Origin: Anaerobaca lacustris
GTDB lineage: Bacteria > Planctomycetota > Phycisphaerae > Sedimentisphaerales > Anaerobacaceae
Assembly: GCF_030012215.1 (NCBI RefSeq)
Contig: NZ_JASCXX010000027.1
Span: 36,153-100,152 of the forward strand
DNA length: 64,000 nt
Direction: 5' to 3'
Position numbers and translations under genes: made by a program. The notes below the pieces were generated by a model that was not told the origin of the DNA, made no database searches, and saw nothing but the letters and a program-made list of their open reading frames with translations. Shown piece by piece: positions 1-8,526 of the stretch; within the stretch, counting starts at the first letter, position 1, and each line of letters opens with the position of its first letter.

Positions 1-109
1 CGTCCAGCGTCTTCTTGAGTGAGCGGAACACGTTCTTCGGCAGACACTCCCGCATCGTCGCCTCGTTGAACACGTTGCGTCCAAATGAATCACTGACTGT
101 AATCGACAT
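1..109 (-). CDS. glnN: Type III glutamine synthetase, N-terminal fragment (cut by window edge)
   Basis: Only the first 36 codons lie in the window. They read as an N-terminus with SDSFGRNVFNEATMRECLPK followed by a Lys-rich helix. The FG-x-x-VFN...MR-x-LPK pattern is typical of the start of GSIII glutamine synthetases (about 700 residues, dodecameric), which make glutamine from glutamate, ammonium and ATP in the cytoplasm. The chosen ATG has GAGGAG about six bases upstream; an ATG 18 bases further upstream lacks a comparable site. It is the last gene of a minus-strand nitrogen cluster and has its own sigma-54-type promoter about 430 bases upstream. The family call rests on the short N-terminal motif and the neighbours; the catalytic domain is outside the window. 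Confidence 0.8.
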   Translation of the reverse strand, partial: MSITVSDSFGRNVFNEATMRECLPKNVFRSLKKTLD

Positions 110-831
110 CTTTGACTCCTCAATTGCCATCCCATTGATTCCCGGTCAATCCCATCTGCGCCGTCCGGCGGACGGCACCCGTCGTTTCACGACATGAGCC
201 GCACACAGACGCGCCTTGAGATGCCTGCCCACGCTCTGGCCTCCGCTGGAACGATGAATGCGGCTTGCATGCTATCCCTGTGGCGCAGGGCTGTCAACAA
301 AGGGCGAGGCTCGCGCCGCCGGGCGGTTTCCCCAGCAGAATCCGTCCGCGACCAACAAGCCTCACCCGTAACCCAATGCCATTGCGCATGACCTACCGGT
401 GCGCGCCCCCGCCACGGCGAGACATGAGAATCCCTCACCAACCAGAACGTCTGGTTCTTGCCACCGATCATCGTTTCAGACTCCATCATCGTCTGTTGTC
501 ATCTGCGCCGGGTGCGACTCCGACACATACCATACGAGTCTTAGCAACCCCCGTGCCAATCCCGCCCACCGGGCACAATAACATTTAACCATTTATGAAT
601 AGAACACTTATGGAAATGTCGCAAGATGACTGGCGGGGACAGAAAACCACATTTATGTCGATGCATCGACCCAAACAGCACAAAATTGTAGAATGAAACG
701 CACAGCGGAATAACCGAGCCCCGCCCGGAAGGACGAGGCTCGGATCGCGTGCCCAACGGGTGGGCACAGACGATGATGGCTCATGGCGGTTCCTGCGACG
801 CGCTCGCTCGGTGCGCGACCCCAGGTCCTGC
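110..831. other. Long intergenic region / leader of the glutamine synthetase gene
   Basis: No convincing gene is seen in these 720 bases. The region holds a sigma-54 promoter reading left, and a perfect 14-base palindrome (GTCGATGCATCGAC, 657-670) about 100 bases upstream of it, a suitable place for an activator. Inside the leader is a 7-bp hairpin with a GGC loop (160-176). The 580-710 stretch is clearly AT-richer than its surroundings, as expected of a regulatory region. The predicted untranslated leader is about 420 bases, unusually long. Confidence 0.6.
543..558 (-). promoter_or_regulatory. Sigma-54 (-24/-12) promoter for glnN
   Basis: Read on the minus strand the site is TGGCACG-GGGG-TTGCT, an exact match to the consensus TGGCACG-N4-TTGCW with the invariant GG and GC correctly spaced. 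It points toward the glutamine synthetase gene. Sigma-54 control of nitrogen assimilation is well established; use of this site here is an inference. Confidence 0.75.
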
Positions 832-1173
832 CTATCCTATGGCGTCGCCGCCGCGTTCGCCCGTGCGGATGCGGATGCACTCGGGCAGGTCCAGGACGAA
901 GATCTTGCCGTCTCCGATCTGACCGGTTCTCGCCCCGGCGATAATGGCCTCGATGGTCGGGGCGACAAAGTCCTCATTGATCGCGATTTCGATCCGGACC
1001 TTCTTGAGAAGGTTGACCTCGAACTTGATGCCGCGATAGCTCTCCTGATACCCGCGCTGGGCCCCGCAGCCCAGCGCATTGGTCACGGACATCTTGTGGA
1101 CCTCGGCCTTGTACAGGGACCGTTTCACGTCGTTGAGTTTGTGCGGCTGGATATAGGCGATAATCAGTTTCAT
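832..1173 (-). CDS. glnK: PII nitrogen regulatory protein (GlnK/GlnB family), copy 1
   Basis: 113 residues, the usual PII length. PII trimers sense 2-oxoglutarate and ATP/ADP and control Amt channels and nitrogen enzymes. The T-loop ([14 protein letters not shown]), the nucleotide-binding TGxIGDGKIF segment and the C-terminal IRIRTGERG motif are all present. Tyr46 is kept, but residue 51, the classical uridylylated Tyr, is Phe; the usual Lys9 is Gln. Uridylylation by GlnD at the standard site is therefore not possible. It starts 27 bases after the amt gene that precedes it, the normal amt-glnK pairing, so its main partner is probably that Amt channel. Confidence 0.95.
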   Translation of the reverse strand: MKLIIAYIQPHKLNDVKRSLYKAEVHKMSVTNALGCGAQRGYQESYRGIKFEVNLLKKVRIEIAINEDFVAPTIEAIIAGARTGQIGDGKIFVLDLPECIRIRTGERGGDAIG

Positions 1174-1200
1174 CTGTTTGCTCCCATGCTCTGGCGTGTG

Positions 1201-2562
1201 TTAGCTGGTGGTGAACACCTGGAACCCGGCGTACGCCTCCATGCCGTGCTCTCCGATATCAAGCCCTCGCAACTCTTCATCGCGACTGACCCGCAGCCCG
1301 ATCGTGCGATCGATCAGCTTGAAGACCGCCCCCATGCTCAGCGCCACGAACAGCACAGCACTGAGGCTGCCGAGCGCCTGAATCGCCAGTTGCGTCGGAT
1401 TGCCGCTGTAGATCAGGCCGTTGTGGGCCAGGCCCAAAGAGGCTTTGCCGAAAATGCCGATGCTCAGCGTGCCGAGAATGCCGCACATGCCGTGGACCGG
1501 AACGGCGCCGACGGGGTCGTCGATTCGGAACCGGTCGAGCAGCTCGACGCCACGAACCACAACGAAGCCTGCCACGGCCCCAATGATCAACGCCGCCCAC
1601 GGGGCAACGTAGGCACACGGCGCGGTGATCGCCACCAGACCGGCCAGGGCGCCGTTCATCGCCATCGACAGGTCGGGCTTACCGAACCGCTTCCAGACGG
1701 TCAGCATCGCCGCGATACCGCCGGTGGCCGCCGCCAGGTTCGTGTTCATCGCCACCAGCCCGATCAGCGTGCCGTCGCCCACAGCCAACGTGGAGCCCGC
1801 GTTGAACCCGAACCAGCCGAACCACAGGATGAACACCCCCAACGACGCCAGCGGGATGCTGTGACCGGCCAGGACATTTGGCTTGCCTTGCGCATCGTAC
1901 TTGCCCTCTCGCGGCTTGAGAATCGCAGTGCCCATCAGCGCTGCGACGCCGCCAACGGTATGGACGACCGTCGATCCGGCGAAGTCGGCGAAACCGAGCT
2001 TCGACAACCAGCCGCCGCCCCAGATCCAGTGGCCAACGATCGGATAGACCAGCGCCGAGATGATGAACGAGTAGATCAGGTACGCGGGGAACTTCATCCG
2101 CTCGGCCATGCCGCCGGCCACGATGGTCGCGGCCGCCCCGCAGAACGCCGCCTGGAACAGCCAGAAGGCGTACAACGGAATTCCGCCGACCGTCGCCTCC
2201 AGCCCTGCCAGGCACCAGCCCTGCGTGCCGAACAGGCCGTTGCCGTTGCCGAACATCAGCCCATAGCCGATGAGAAAGAAGCCCAGCGACGCCATGCAGA
2301 AATCCAGGAAGTTCTTGGTGAGGATGTTGCAGGCGTTCTTGGCCCGGATGAAGCCGGTCTCGACCATGCCGAAGCCGGCCTGCATGAAGAACACCAGAAA
2401 CGCCGCGACCAGGACCCAGACCGTATTCAGTCCCTGCTCCAGCGACTGGACGATCGGCCCTTCCTCGGCCGCTGAGGCGGCCCCCGCCGTCAACAGCACA
2501 AACAACCCTACCACAAGGGGCTTCCAACCCCGTCGCCAAACAGACCTTCTTCGTTCTGCCAT
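1201..2562 (-). CDS. amt: Ammonium transporter Amt, copy 1
   Basis: About 453 residues with a cleavable-looking signal peptide ending ASAAEE, followed by the 11 membrane segments of the Amt/Mep/Rh family; it conducts ammonium across the inner membrane. Family hallmarks include FFMQAGFGMVETGFIRAKN near the start, the first pore His in [13 protein letters not shown] and the second in VHGMCGILGTL. The ATG chosen follows AGGAAGG and opens directly on a basic region plus hydrophobic core. The same frame stays open further upstream, but that extension is poor in signal-like features and lacks a ribosome site. It pairs with glnK copy 1 downstream and lies after a terminator that separates it from the second amt-glnK pair. 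Confidence 0.95.
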   Translation of the reverse strand: MAERRRSVWRRGWKPLVVGLFVLLTAGAASAAEEGPIVQSLEQGLNTVWVLVAAFLVFFMQAGFGMVETGFIRAKNACNILTKNFLDFCMASLGFFLIGYGLMFGNGNGLFGTQGWCLAGLEATVGGIPLYAFWLFQAAFCGAAATIVAGGMAERMKFPAYLIYSFIISALVYPIVGHWIWGGGWLSKLGFADFAGSTVVHTVGGVAALMGTAILKPREGKYDAQGKPNVLAGHSIPLASLGVFILWFGWFGFNAGSTLAVGDGTLIGLVAMNTNLAAATGGIAAMLTVWKRFGKPDLSMAMNGALAGLVAITAPCAYVAPWAALIIGAVAGFVVVRGVELLDRFRIDDPVGAVPVHGMCGILGTLSIGIFGKASLGLAHNGLIYSGNPTQLAIQALGSLSAVLFVALSMGAVFKLIDRTIGLRVSRDEELRGLDIGEHGMEAYAGFQVFTTS

Positions 2563-2957
2563 CGCCTTCCTGTGCCTCCACGTCGGACCCCTGTTCAGCC
2601 GGTGACAACATGCACCGAACCCAAGACCATCTTCCCTAAACAAAACACATGCCAGGGTGACCGGCCGGACCGACAATCACATATCCATCGCACTGACAGC
2701 ATCTTATGAAGAGCCGACCGGAATGCGACAATAGTGGCGAATCTACATCTCTGTAGTTTCTGTGAATCTAAGTAACAGTTTTGTAGATTATCTACTCATG
2801 CACCGGTGTCCGCCCCCGCCAGAAAAACCGGGCCCTGCCCTTTCAAGGAGCAGGACCCGCCTTCTGGCCCGACGGGCACACGAAGTGATGGCCCTGAGGC
2901 AGGGGCGCCCAACGCGAACCATCGCGTTGGGCAACCCAAGGGAAGTATCCGCTGGAA
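2563..2957. other. Intergenic region between the two amt-glnK pairs
   Basis: No gene is seen. It holds a minus-strand terminator for the upstream pair and an AT-rich patch around 2745-2800 with a near-palindrome GTAGATTATCTAC (2783-2795) and CACCGGTG next to it, plausible operator positions for the downstream amt. No sigma-54 consensus was found here, so the second pair may use a different promoter or read-through. Confidence 0.5.
2821..2858 (-). terminator. Intrinsic terminator after glnK copy 2
   Basis: A 9-bp stem (GGGcCCTGC with GCAGGACCC, one mismatch) with a loop of about 11 bases is followed on the minus strand by GGTTTTTC. It lies about 100 bases after the glnK copy 2 stop codon and should end the porin-amt-glnK transcript. 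Confidence 0.7.
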
Positions 2958-3299
2958 TCACCCTACGGCGGCACTGCCGCGTTCGCCGGTACGAATGCGA
3001 ATGCACTCGCCCAGGTCCACGACAAAAATCTTGCCATCTCCGATGGTGCCGGTCCGGGCGCCTGCAATGATGGCCTCGACGGTCTTCTCAACGAAGTCTT
3101 CGTTGACTGCAATCTCGATCCGGACCTTCTTGAGCAGGTTCACCTCGAAATCGACCCCACGGTAGCTCTCGTGGTATCCCTTCTGAGCGCCGCAGCCGAG
3201 GGCATTCGTGACCGAGAGCTTGAACACCTCGGCGGCATAGAGCGACTTCTTCACGTCCTGCAGTTTGTGTGGCTGTACATATGCGATTATCAATTTCAT
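2958..3299 (-). CDS. glnK: PII nitrogen regulatory protein, copy 2
   Basis: 113 residues and closely similar to the PII copy 2 kb away, with the same T-loop start ([14 protein letters not shown]), [10 protein letters not shown] and IRIRTGERG motifs. As in the other copy, residue 51 is Phe rather than the uridylylated Tyr, and position 9 is Gln. It follows amt copy 2 by 26 bases and is the last gene before a terminator, so it is probably co-transcribed with the porin-like gene and amt copy 2. The pairwise duplication suggests each PII serves its own Amt channel. Regulation by small effectors without covalent modification is the likely mode, as known for PII proteins lacking Tyr51. Confidence 0.95.
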   Translation of the reverse strand: MKLIIAYVQPHKLQDVKKSLYAAEVFKLSVTNALGCGAQKGYHESYRGVDFEVNLLKKVRIEIAVNEDFVEKTVEAIIAGARTGTIGDGKIFVVDLGECIRIRTGERGSAAVG

Positions 3300-3325
3300 C
3301 GGTTCAACTCCACAAGAATGCGTGC

Positions 3326-4663
3326 TTAGCTGGTGGTGAAGATCTGGAACCCGGCGTAGGCTTCCATGCCGTGTTCACCGATATCGAGCCCCTTCTGTTC
3401 CTCTTCCTCGGAGACCCGCAGGCCGATCGTGACCTTGATCAGGTAGAACAGGCCCAATCCGAGCCCGAAGGCCCAGGCGAACGCGGTGACAACGCCCAGC
3501 GCCTGCACGCCCAACTGCCCGAGGCCGCCGCCGTAGAACAGGCCGGATTCGAGGTTGAACAGACCCGCCGACAGAGTCCCCCAGGCCCCACAGACGCCGT
3601 GCACGCTGACGGCGCCGACCGGATCGTCCACCTTCAGCACATGATCGATGAACAGTACGCTCAGCACAACCAACACCCCGCCGACGGCACCGATGAGGAT
3701 AGCTCCCATCGGGGAGACGCCGTCACACGGTGCCGTGATTGCCACCAGACCGGCCAGCGCTCCATTGAGCGCCATCGAGGCATCCGGCTTCTTCAGCAGA
3801 ACCCAGGCAGTCGCCATCGCCACGATGGCTCCGGCCGCCGCCGACAAATTCGTAGTCACCGCGATGTAGCCGATCGAGCCGTCGCCCGTGGTAGTGCTGC
3901 CCGGATTGAAGCCGAACCAGCCGAACCACAGGATGAACACCCCCAACGCCGCCAACGGCAGGTTGTGGCCGAGGATCGCCCTCGGTTTGCCGTCGGGACC
4001 GTACTTGCCCACACGCGGGCCGAGAACGACCGCCCCGGCCAGCGCCAGCCAGCCGCCGACGGAATGGACCACCGTCGAACCGGCAAAGTCCAGAAAGCCG
4101 AGCTTCTCCAGCCAGCCGCCCCCATCGAGCAGACCGCCCCAGGCCCAGGAGCCGAAGATTGGATAGATGAACAGCGTGATAAAGAAGCTGTATGCCAGGT
4201 AGCCTGTGAACTTGGTCCGCTCGGCCATCGCGCCGGAGACGATCGTCGCGGCCGTCGCGGCGAAGACCGTCTGGAAGATCAGAAAGGTCCAGTTCCAGTC
4301 GCCGCCCGGCTCGACGCCGCTGAGCCCGAACAGGGTCGTGCCAAAGAAGCCGTTGGTCTGGCCGAACATCAGACCGAATCCCACCAGGAAGAACGCGATC
4401 GAGCCGACCGAGAAGTCCATCAGGTTCTTCATGAGGATGTTGACCGCGTTCTTGGCCCGCGTGAAGCCCGTCTCGACCATGGCGAACCCGGCCTGCATGA
4501 AGAACACCAGGAATGCGGCGATACAGGTCCAGACAATGTTGATATTGGTCTGTAGTTCATCCTTGGCGACCTCCACGGCCGAGGCGGCGGTCTCGTCCGC
4601 CGCCCCGGCGGTGATCGGAAGGACCAGGACGAACAACGTTAGAAGCATTCCAAACAATCGCAT
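3326..4663 (-). CDS. amt: Ammonium transporter Amt, copy 2
   Basis: About 445 residues: signal peptide ending ITAGAADE, then an Amt channel. [19 protein letters not shown], the pore His in [13 protein letters not shown] and the second pore His in [11 protein letters not shown] are all seen. The ATG used has GAGGTG six bases upstream; a GTG three codons earlier is a weaker alternative. It follows a TorF-like porin by 26 bases and is followed by its own glnK. It is a diverged paralogue of amt copy 1, with several small insertions between helices, so the pair is probably an old duplication rather than a recent one. The sigma-54 site upstream of the porin gene would control it. Confidence 0.95.
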   Translation of the reverse strand: MRLFGMLLTLFVLVLPITAGAADETAASAVEVAKDELQTNINIVWTCIAAFLVFFMQAGFAMVETGFTRAKNAVNILMKNLMDFSVGSIAFFLVGFGLMFGQTNGFFGTTLFGLSGVEPGGDWNWTFLIFQTVFAATAATIVSGAMAERTKFTGYLAYSFFITLFIYPIFGSWAWGGLLDGGGWLEKLGFLDFAGSTVVHSVGGWLALAGAVVLGPRVGKYGPDGKPRAILGHNLPLAALGVFILWFGWFGFNPGSTTTGDGSIGYIAVTTNLSAAAGAIVAMATAWVLLKKPDASMALNGALAGLVAITAPCDGVSPMGAILIGAVGGVLVVLSVLFIDHVLKVDDPVGAVSVHGVCGAWGTLSAGLFNLESGLFYGGGLGQLGVQALGVVTAFAWAFGLGLGLFYLIKVTIGLRVSEEEEQKGLDIGEHGMEAYAGFQIFTTS

Positions 4664-4689
4664 GACGTTCACCTCATATCCCTTAGGAT

Positions 4690-5430
4690 CTAAAACTCTT
4701 TCGAAAGACTGACACCCACCACGAGGATGCTGTTGTCCTTGTCATAAGCGTCGGAGTCCTTGACATCGCCGCCGAGCAGGGCGACGTAGCTGACACTCGG
4801 CGTCACACTCACACCGGCGACCTCAAACGGCAAGCCAACGGAAAGCACCAGATCGTTCAGCTCGGCTTTGTCAGTACCCCAGTAGTATTCATTGTACTTC
4901 TTGTCGCCCCAGCCGATGGCGGCGCTCAGGTCGATGCCCACCGGGATCTTCTCGGTCGCCTCGATGCTGTGGCCGACGCCGAGCGAGACGTAGATGCCGT
5001 CGGCCTCGTCCACGTCATGATAGACCGTAATGGACGGACTGGCCGGAACGTCCAGGTTGAATCCCCAGTACAGTTCGGTCGTCGTGCCAACGCTCGGGAA
5101 GTAGTAATAGATCGCCCCGATCGAGTAGCCGACGGTATCGTTGATCTGCCCGGAGTAGTCGAGGTACCAGTCGTATTCGATGAACTCGCCACGCTGATCG
5201 TTCTCATCCGTCAGATCCAGGCTGCCCCAGACCCCGGCGGTCAGGCCCCGATACGTAGCGCTGACGCCCGGCTGGAACACCCAGTCGTCGGTCAGGTTCT
5301 GACCGCGCCAGACATACTTGCTGAAGAAGTCCGCCGTCACCTCGACGCTCACCTTCTCTTCGGCCCACCCGGCTCCGGTCATCCCCAGCACCACCAACGC
5401 CACACACGACACTGCCTTGAACTTTCTCAT
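4690..5430 (-). CDS. TorF-like outer-membrane porin family protein
   Basis: 246 residues with a signal peptide (cleavage near GWAEEK). The mature part is a series of alternating beta strands rich in Tyr and Trp, opening with ADFFSKYVWRGQNLTDD, the start typical of the TorF/TIGR02001 putative porin family. It ends SLSKEF, with the terminal Phe expected of outer-membrane beta-barrels. AGGAGAG precedes the ATG. It heads the operon with amt and glnK copy 2, so it may let ammonium or another small nitrogen compound across the outer membrane; that role is inferred from position only. The length suits a barrel of about 12 strands. Confidence 0.7.
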   Translation of the reverse strand: MRKFKAVSCVALVVLGMTGAGWAEEKVSVEVTADFFSKYVWRGQNLTDDWVFQPGVSATYRGLTAGVWGSLDLTDENDQRGEFIEYDWYLDYSGQINDTVGYSIGAIYYYFPSVGTTTELYWGFNLDVPASPSITVYHDVDEADGIYVSLGVGHSIEATEKIPVGIDLSAAIGWGDKKYNEYYWGTDKAELNDLVLSVGLPFEVAGVSVTPSVSYVALLGGDVKDSDAYDKDNSILVVGVSLSKEF

Positions 5431-5874
5431 CTGTTTTTCTCTCCTACTGCTTCGGTTGCTGTTGCCATCACTTGACGAAAGCTCTTGCCATCACGGTTCG
5501 ATCCATGGACGATCAATGACACTCGCACAGGGGTAGCAAGCAGCGTACCAAAGCCCGCAGGTTTCCAGAAAACACCACAAGCCCTTGCTCTATAAGGACC
5601 TGCAAGCCCACCCTGCATGCCGACCTGCACAACAGGCAGAAACAAAAATGTAGGCATGTGACCGCATGTATACAAATTTGTAAGCCAATCCTCCCCGTCG
5701 CGTCACGATCGACAACAAGCCTCCGCCGTAATGCCACCACCTCTGAGCACGCGTCCGCGACGCCGGGCGCCATTGAAGTGGAACGGGCGTTCTTGACAGG
5801 GCGCGGCCGCGCCAGCATAATGCCGCAGACTTTCGCCACGACATTCGACACGGATTCGAGATCTGGGCCTGCCT
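5431..5874. other. Divergent regulatory region, porin operon / inositol monophosphatase gene
   Basis: No gene is seen. The stretch contains a sigma-54 promoter facing the porin operon and, about 130 bases upstream of that, a perfect 12-base palindrome TACAAATTTGTA (5671-5682) in an AT-rich island. This is a candidate activator site, and the spacing resembles the glnN control region. Confidence 0.5.
5535..5550 (-). promoter_or_regulatory. Sigma-54 promoter for the porin-amt-glnK operon
   Basis: On the minus strand: TGGTACG-CTGC-TTGCT, one base away from the consensus TGGCACG-N4-TTGCW, with the essential GG and GC in place. It lies about 100 bases upstream of the porin start codon, and fits nitrogen control of the operon. 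Confidence 0.65.
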
Positions 5875-6726
5875 ATGAAAGAGACACCCTTTCTCTGTGA
5901 GCGGCAAACCGCCATCGCGGCGGCTCGTCGCGCAGGCGCCTATCTGAAAGCCCATCAGCATCTGGCCGTGATCGAACGGATCAAGAGCGGCCCGAACGAT
6001 TACGCCACCGCGCAGGACCTCGGCGCTGAGAAGCTGATCCTCGACACCATCCGGGAGCGTTTTCCGACCGATGCCATCCTCTCGGAAGAGTCCCATACGC
6101 AACCATCGGCCGGCGAGCGACTCTGGGTCATCGACCCCTTGGACGGAACGCGCAACTACGCCAACGGACTGCGCCATTTCGCGGTCTCGATCGCCTTCTG
6201 CCACCGCGACCGCGCGGTGGCCGGCGTCGTCTATGTCCCGTGCGACGGCGATGAGCTGTTCTGGGCCGAGCGAGACCAGGGCGCATTCCTCAACGACGCA
6301 CCCTTGCAGATGGCGGCCCCGTCGGCATCCCTGGCGAGCAGTCTGGTCGCGACCGGCTTCGCGTACCATCTCGGCGCCGCACTGCACCCCCACGTTGCGA
6401 CGCTTGAGAAGGTGATGAACGCCGCGACGGACGTCCTGCGGTTCGGGTCGGCCGCCACCGACATCTGCTACGTCGCCGCCGGGCGATTCGGGGCCTACTA
6501 CGAATCGGGCCTCAAGCCCTGGGACGTTGCGGCCGCGTCGCTGATCGTGCAGGAGGCCGGCGGGATGGTCTCCGACGTCTCCGGCGCGCCTCTCGACCTG
6601 TTCGCCAGGAACCAGACGACGTTTTGCCTGAACGTGCTTGTCGCGAAGAGCGCCGGCATTCACCGCCAGATGGCCGATCTGATCGGCCGCCCATCTTACC
6701 CAACCTCGCCACTCGACAATACGTAA
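5875..6726 (+). CDS. Inositol monophosphatase family protein
   Basis: 283 residues, the normal length for the family, no signal peptide. The metal-binding motifs are present: SEES at 70-73, WVIDPLDGT at 84-92, and PWDVAAASLIVQEAGG at 215-230, which includes the third metal Asp217. These enzymes are Mg-dependent, Li-sensitive phosphatases acting on inositol-1-phosphate, fructose-1,6-bisphosphate, histidinol phosphate or 3'-phosphoadenosine 5'-phosphate; the sequence does not settle which. It is transcribed away from the nitrogen island. Its stop codon lies inside the repeated promoter element that serves the next gene. Confidence 0.88.
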   Translation: MKETPFLCERQTAIAAARRAGAYLKAHQHLAVIERIKSGPNDYATAQDLGAEKLILDTIRERFPTDAILSEESHTQPSAGERLWVIDPLDGTRNYANGLRHFAVSIAFCHRDRAVAGVVYVPCDGDELFWAERDQGAFLNDAPLQMAAPSASLASSLVATGFAYHLGAALHPHVATLEKVMNAATDVLRFGSAATDICYVAAGRFGAYYESGLKPWDVAAASLIVQEAGGMVSDVSGAPLDLFARNQTTFCLNVLVAKSAGIHRQMADLIGRPSYPTSPLDNT

Positions 6727-6765
6727 TTGCCACAATTGACGGACGCCGGTGCGTTGTCGTATAGT
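6719..6765 (+). promoter_or_regulatory. Repeated promoter element, copy A
   Basis: ACGTAATTGCCACAATTGAC followed by G gives a -35 TTGACG; TATAGT lies 18 bases downstream as -10. The same upstream block recurs at three other places in the window. It overlaps the stop codon of the preceding gene and points to the secreted protein gene 100 bases downstream. Confidence 0.6.
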
Positions 6766-6869
6766 GAGATCGTGCTCGTGCTTTCGGAGAGCACCGGCAC
6801 TGGAGGAACGCCCGTCCGACGTAAGGCGGGGCAAATCAACGGAACCATTTTCTGCAAGGAGGCAGGACG

Positions 6870-7661
6870 ATGGACAAGATTCGAGTCAGTCTGGGTATGT
6901 TGCTCGCGATGGCGGCGGTCACCACCGCTCAAAGTATCACCTTTCCGTCTCTTCTACAGCGAAAAGGCGCCATCGAGAGCCTGTACGTAACGCCGGCCAC
7001 CCCCACCACCGCCGCCCCCGTGGTGCTGCACGTGACGGTGGCCGACGCACTGCAATTCGATCGGGCCGAGACACAGCAGATCGGAAACACATTCATCATC
7101 CGGGTCTACTGGACCGAGCCACCGGCCGGCGGCTACGCGCTGTCGCCGGGACACGGCGAGAAGTCGCTGGGGGTGCTGGCCACCGGGACCTACCGCCTGC
7201 ACGTCCAGTCCCTGTGCAACAATCTTCTGGCCGGCAGCAAGCAACTGACGTTCGACGTTGTCGATGCCCCGCCCGCTCCGACCCCCATGCTGGACGTGAT
7301 CGACCGTGTCTGGATCACACCGAGCCGACCCAACATATCGGACAGCGCCACGCTGCGCGTTGCCGGCACCTGGCCGACGGGCGGCCATCAACTGTCCATC
7401 TCGATCATGCGGCTCACCGGGTGGGACGTCACGGTGGATCTGTACTGGAACGCGCCGCGCGAGCCCGTCACTCAGGTGGAGACACCTTTCACCTATGAGA
7501 CACCGGTGAAACTGAGCATCGCGGGAACGTATACGGTCCGCGTGCGGGTGTATCTCAACGGACTGCTCGTGGATTCCGAGGCAATCTCGGTCGAGGCCAC
7601 GGAGAACAACGGCAGCGATTGGCCGTGGGTCTTCCCTTGGGAATTCTCCCTGCCGTGGTAG
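6870..7661 (+). CDS. Secreted protein with two tandem copies of an unknown beta-rich domain
   Basis: 263 residues. A signal peptide ends near TTAQS, and AAGGAGG precedes the ATG. The mature protein is a duplication: about residues 35-130 and 143-245 both open with [IV]-x-x-[LV][YW][IV]TP, contain a [VL]YW[TN][AE]P segment in the middle, and close with an AGTYTVRVR-like strand and a leaver of the form xNGLL. This pattern suggests an Ig-like sandwich domain, but no named family is recognised. The C-terminus (WPWVFPWEFSLPW) is extremely Trp/Pro-rich and could be an anchor or sorting signal. It is preceded by copy A of the repeated promoter element. Confidence 0.7.
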   Translation: MDKIRVSLGMLLAMAAVTTAQSITFPSLLQRKGAIESLYVTPATPTTAAPVVLHVTVADALQFDRAETQQIGNTFIIRVYWTEPPAGGYALSPGHGEKSLGVLATGTYRLHVQSLCNNLLAGSKQLTFDVVDAPPAPTPMLDVIDRVWITPSRPNISDSATLRVAGTWPTGGHQLSISIMRLTGWDVTVDLYWNAPREPVTQVETPFTYETPVKLSIAGTYTVRVRVYLNGLLVDSEAISVEATENNGSDWPWVFPWEFSLPW

Positions 7662-7682
7662 AAGAGCGTAGGCGGATGGTTC

Positions 7683-7940
7683 TCAGTACGTCCGTTCGAT
7701 GAACGCTCTCAGCAGCGGTTGCTCGTAGCACTCGGCAAGGTCTCTTTCCAGCTTTGCCGCATAGTCGGGGGCAATGCCAAGTGGGGTCCGCCACCTGAGC
7801 CAGCACTGAAGCATGTGGTCGGCATGGCGTCGGACCCACTGCTCCTTGCCGAGCGCGCCATCTTCGGTTTGCCCGTCGGTCAGGCCGACCCTCGCGGCGG
7901 GGCCGTCGGATGCGTCAACACGTGCGGCTTGCGCGCTCAT
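7683..7940 (-). CDS. Small hypothetical protein, 85 residues
   Basis: A start codon with GGAGG about eight bases upstream opens an 85-codon frame with good GC-rich codon bias. There is no signal peptide or membrane segment. The N-terminal third is low-complexity (Ala, Asp, Gly); the rest is predicted helical with WVRRHADHMLQCWLRWRTPL and an ERDLAE segment, charged and amphipathic. No family is recognised. A copy of the repeated promoter element sits about 200 bases upstream on the same strand, which supports expression from the minus strand and implies a long leader. It runs convergent to the secreted protein gene, 21 bases apart. Confidence 0.55.
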   Translation of the reverse strand: MSAQAARVDASDGPAARVGLTDGQTEDGALGKEQWVRRHADHMLQCWLRWRTPLGIAPDYAAKLERDLAECYEQPLLRAFIERTY

Positions 7941-8526
7941 CGCAACCACCCTCCTTTCCACCGGCCGTCGAACGCACGACGAGCCGGACGATTGCTGCCG
8001 GGGACGCCGCACCGTCGCTTTCGACGGGACGAAACAACAATGGCGGGCACCGCCTCCTCCTTCGTTCATCACCCTGTCTGCACGACAAGAAGAATCCGTT
8101 CCTGTGAAACGGTGCCCACCGCCCTTCCATGGGCATAGTCTCATCCTACAGCGGTTGCGGCCGACGTCAATTGGGGCAATTGCGTATTCTGCATCGTCAA
8201 TTCCGATGAACAGATCCCACACAGACCATCTGAGTGAGCCTCGGCGCAGTGGCCGCAGTGCAGTGCACCCATGGATGGTTCGCCACGCGGATTCCTGTTG
8301 CTGCCAAAGCCGTTATGTGATACAAAGGAACGCGTATGGAGGCGCGTTTCGTGAGCTTGTCAGCCGGGGCACAGGATCATGAACGAGACAGCCCGCCGAC
8401 ACAGTTCACATCGAAGTCGGCGTCGGAGGCCTGAATGTGATGGGCACTGCGGGGCACATGGCAGGAAAGGAACATACGTGCATCTCTTCCACAGATGATC
8501 TCTGGCTTTCTTGAAGGAGGACGATC
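7941..8526. other. Intergenic region with promoter copy B
   Basis: No other gene is supported. On the minus side it carries copy B of the repeated promoter element and a leader with a CCGTCG-CTTT-CGACGG hairpin around 8013. On the plus side it carries the ribosome site (GAAGGAGG) for the surface protein but no clear -35/-10 pair. Confidence 0.4.
8143..8187 (-). promoter_or_regulatory. Repeated promoter element, copy B
   Basis: On the minus strand it reads ATACGCAATTGCC, then CCAATTGACG, so the -35 is TTGACG; TAGGAT follows after 16 bases as a weak -10. It matches the other copies over about 20 bases upstream of the -35, and points to the small 85-residue gene. Confidence 0.5.

Noticed and set aside
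760..2475. 571-codon plus-strand frame
   Set aside because: Shadow across glnK and amt copy 1; no family features, very Arg/Asp/His-rich as expected of antisense frames.
2563..2820. Search for a third sigma-54 promoter before amt copy 1
   Set aside because: The only near match (2643-2658) lacks the essential GC of the -12 element.
6780..6870. GGGGCAAATCAACGG in a leader, reminiscent of a cyclic-di-GMP riboswitch
   Set aside because: The second half of the conserved core and the tetraloop-receptor pieces are absent.
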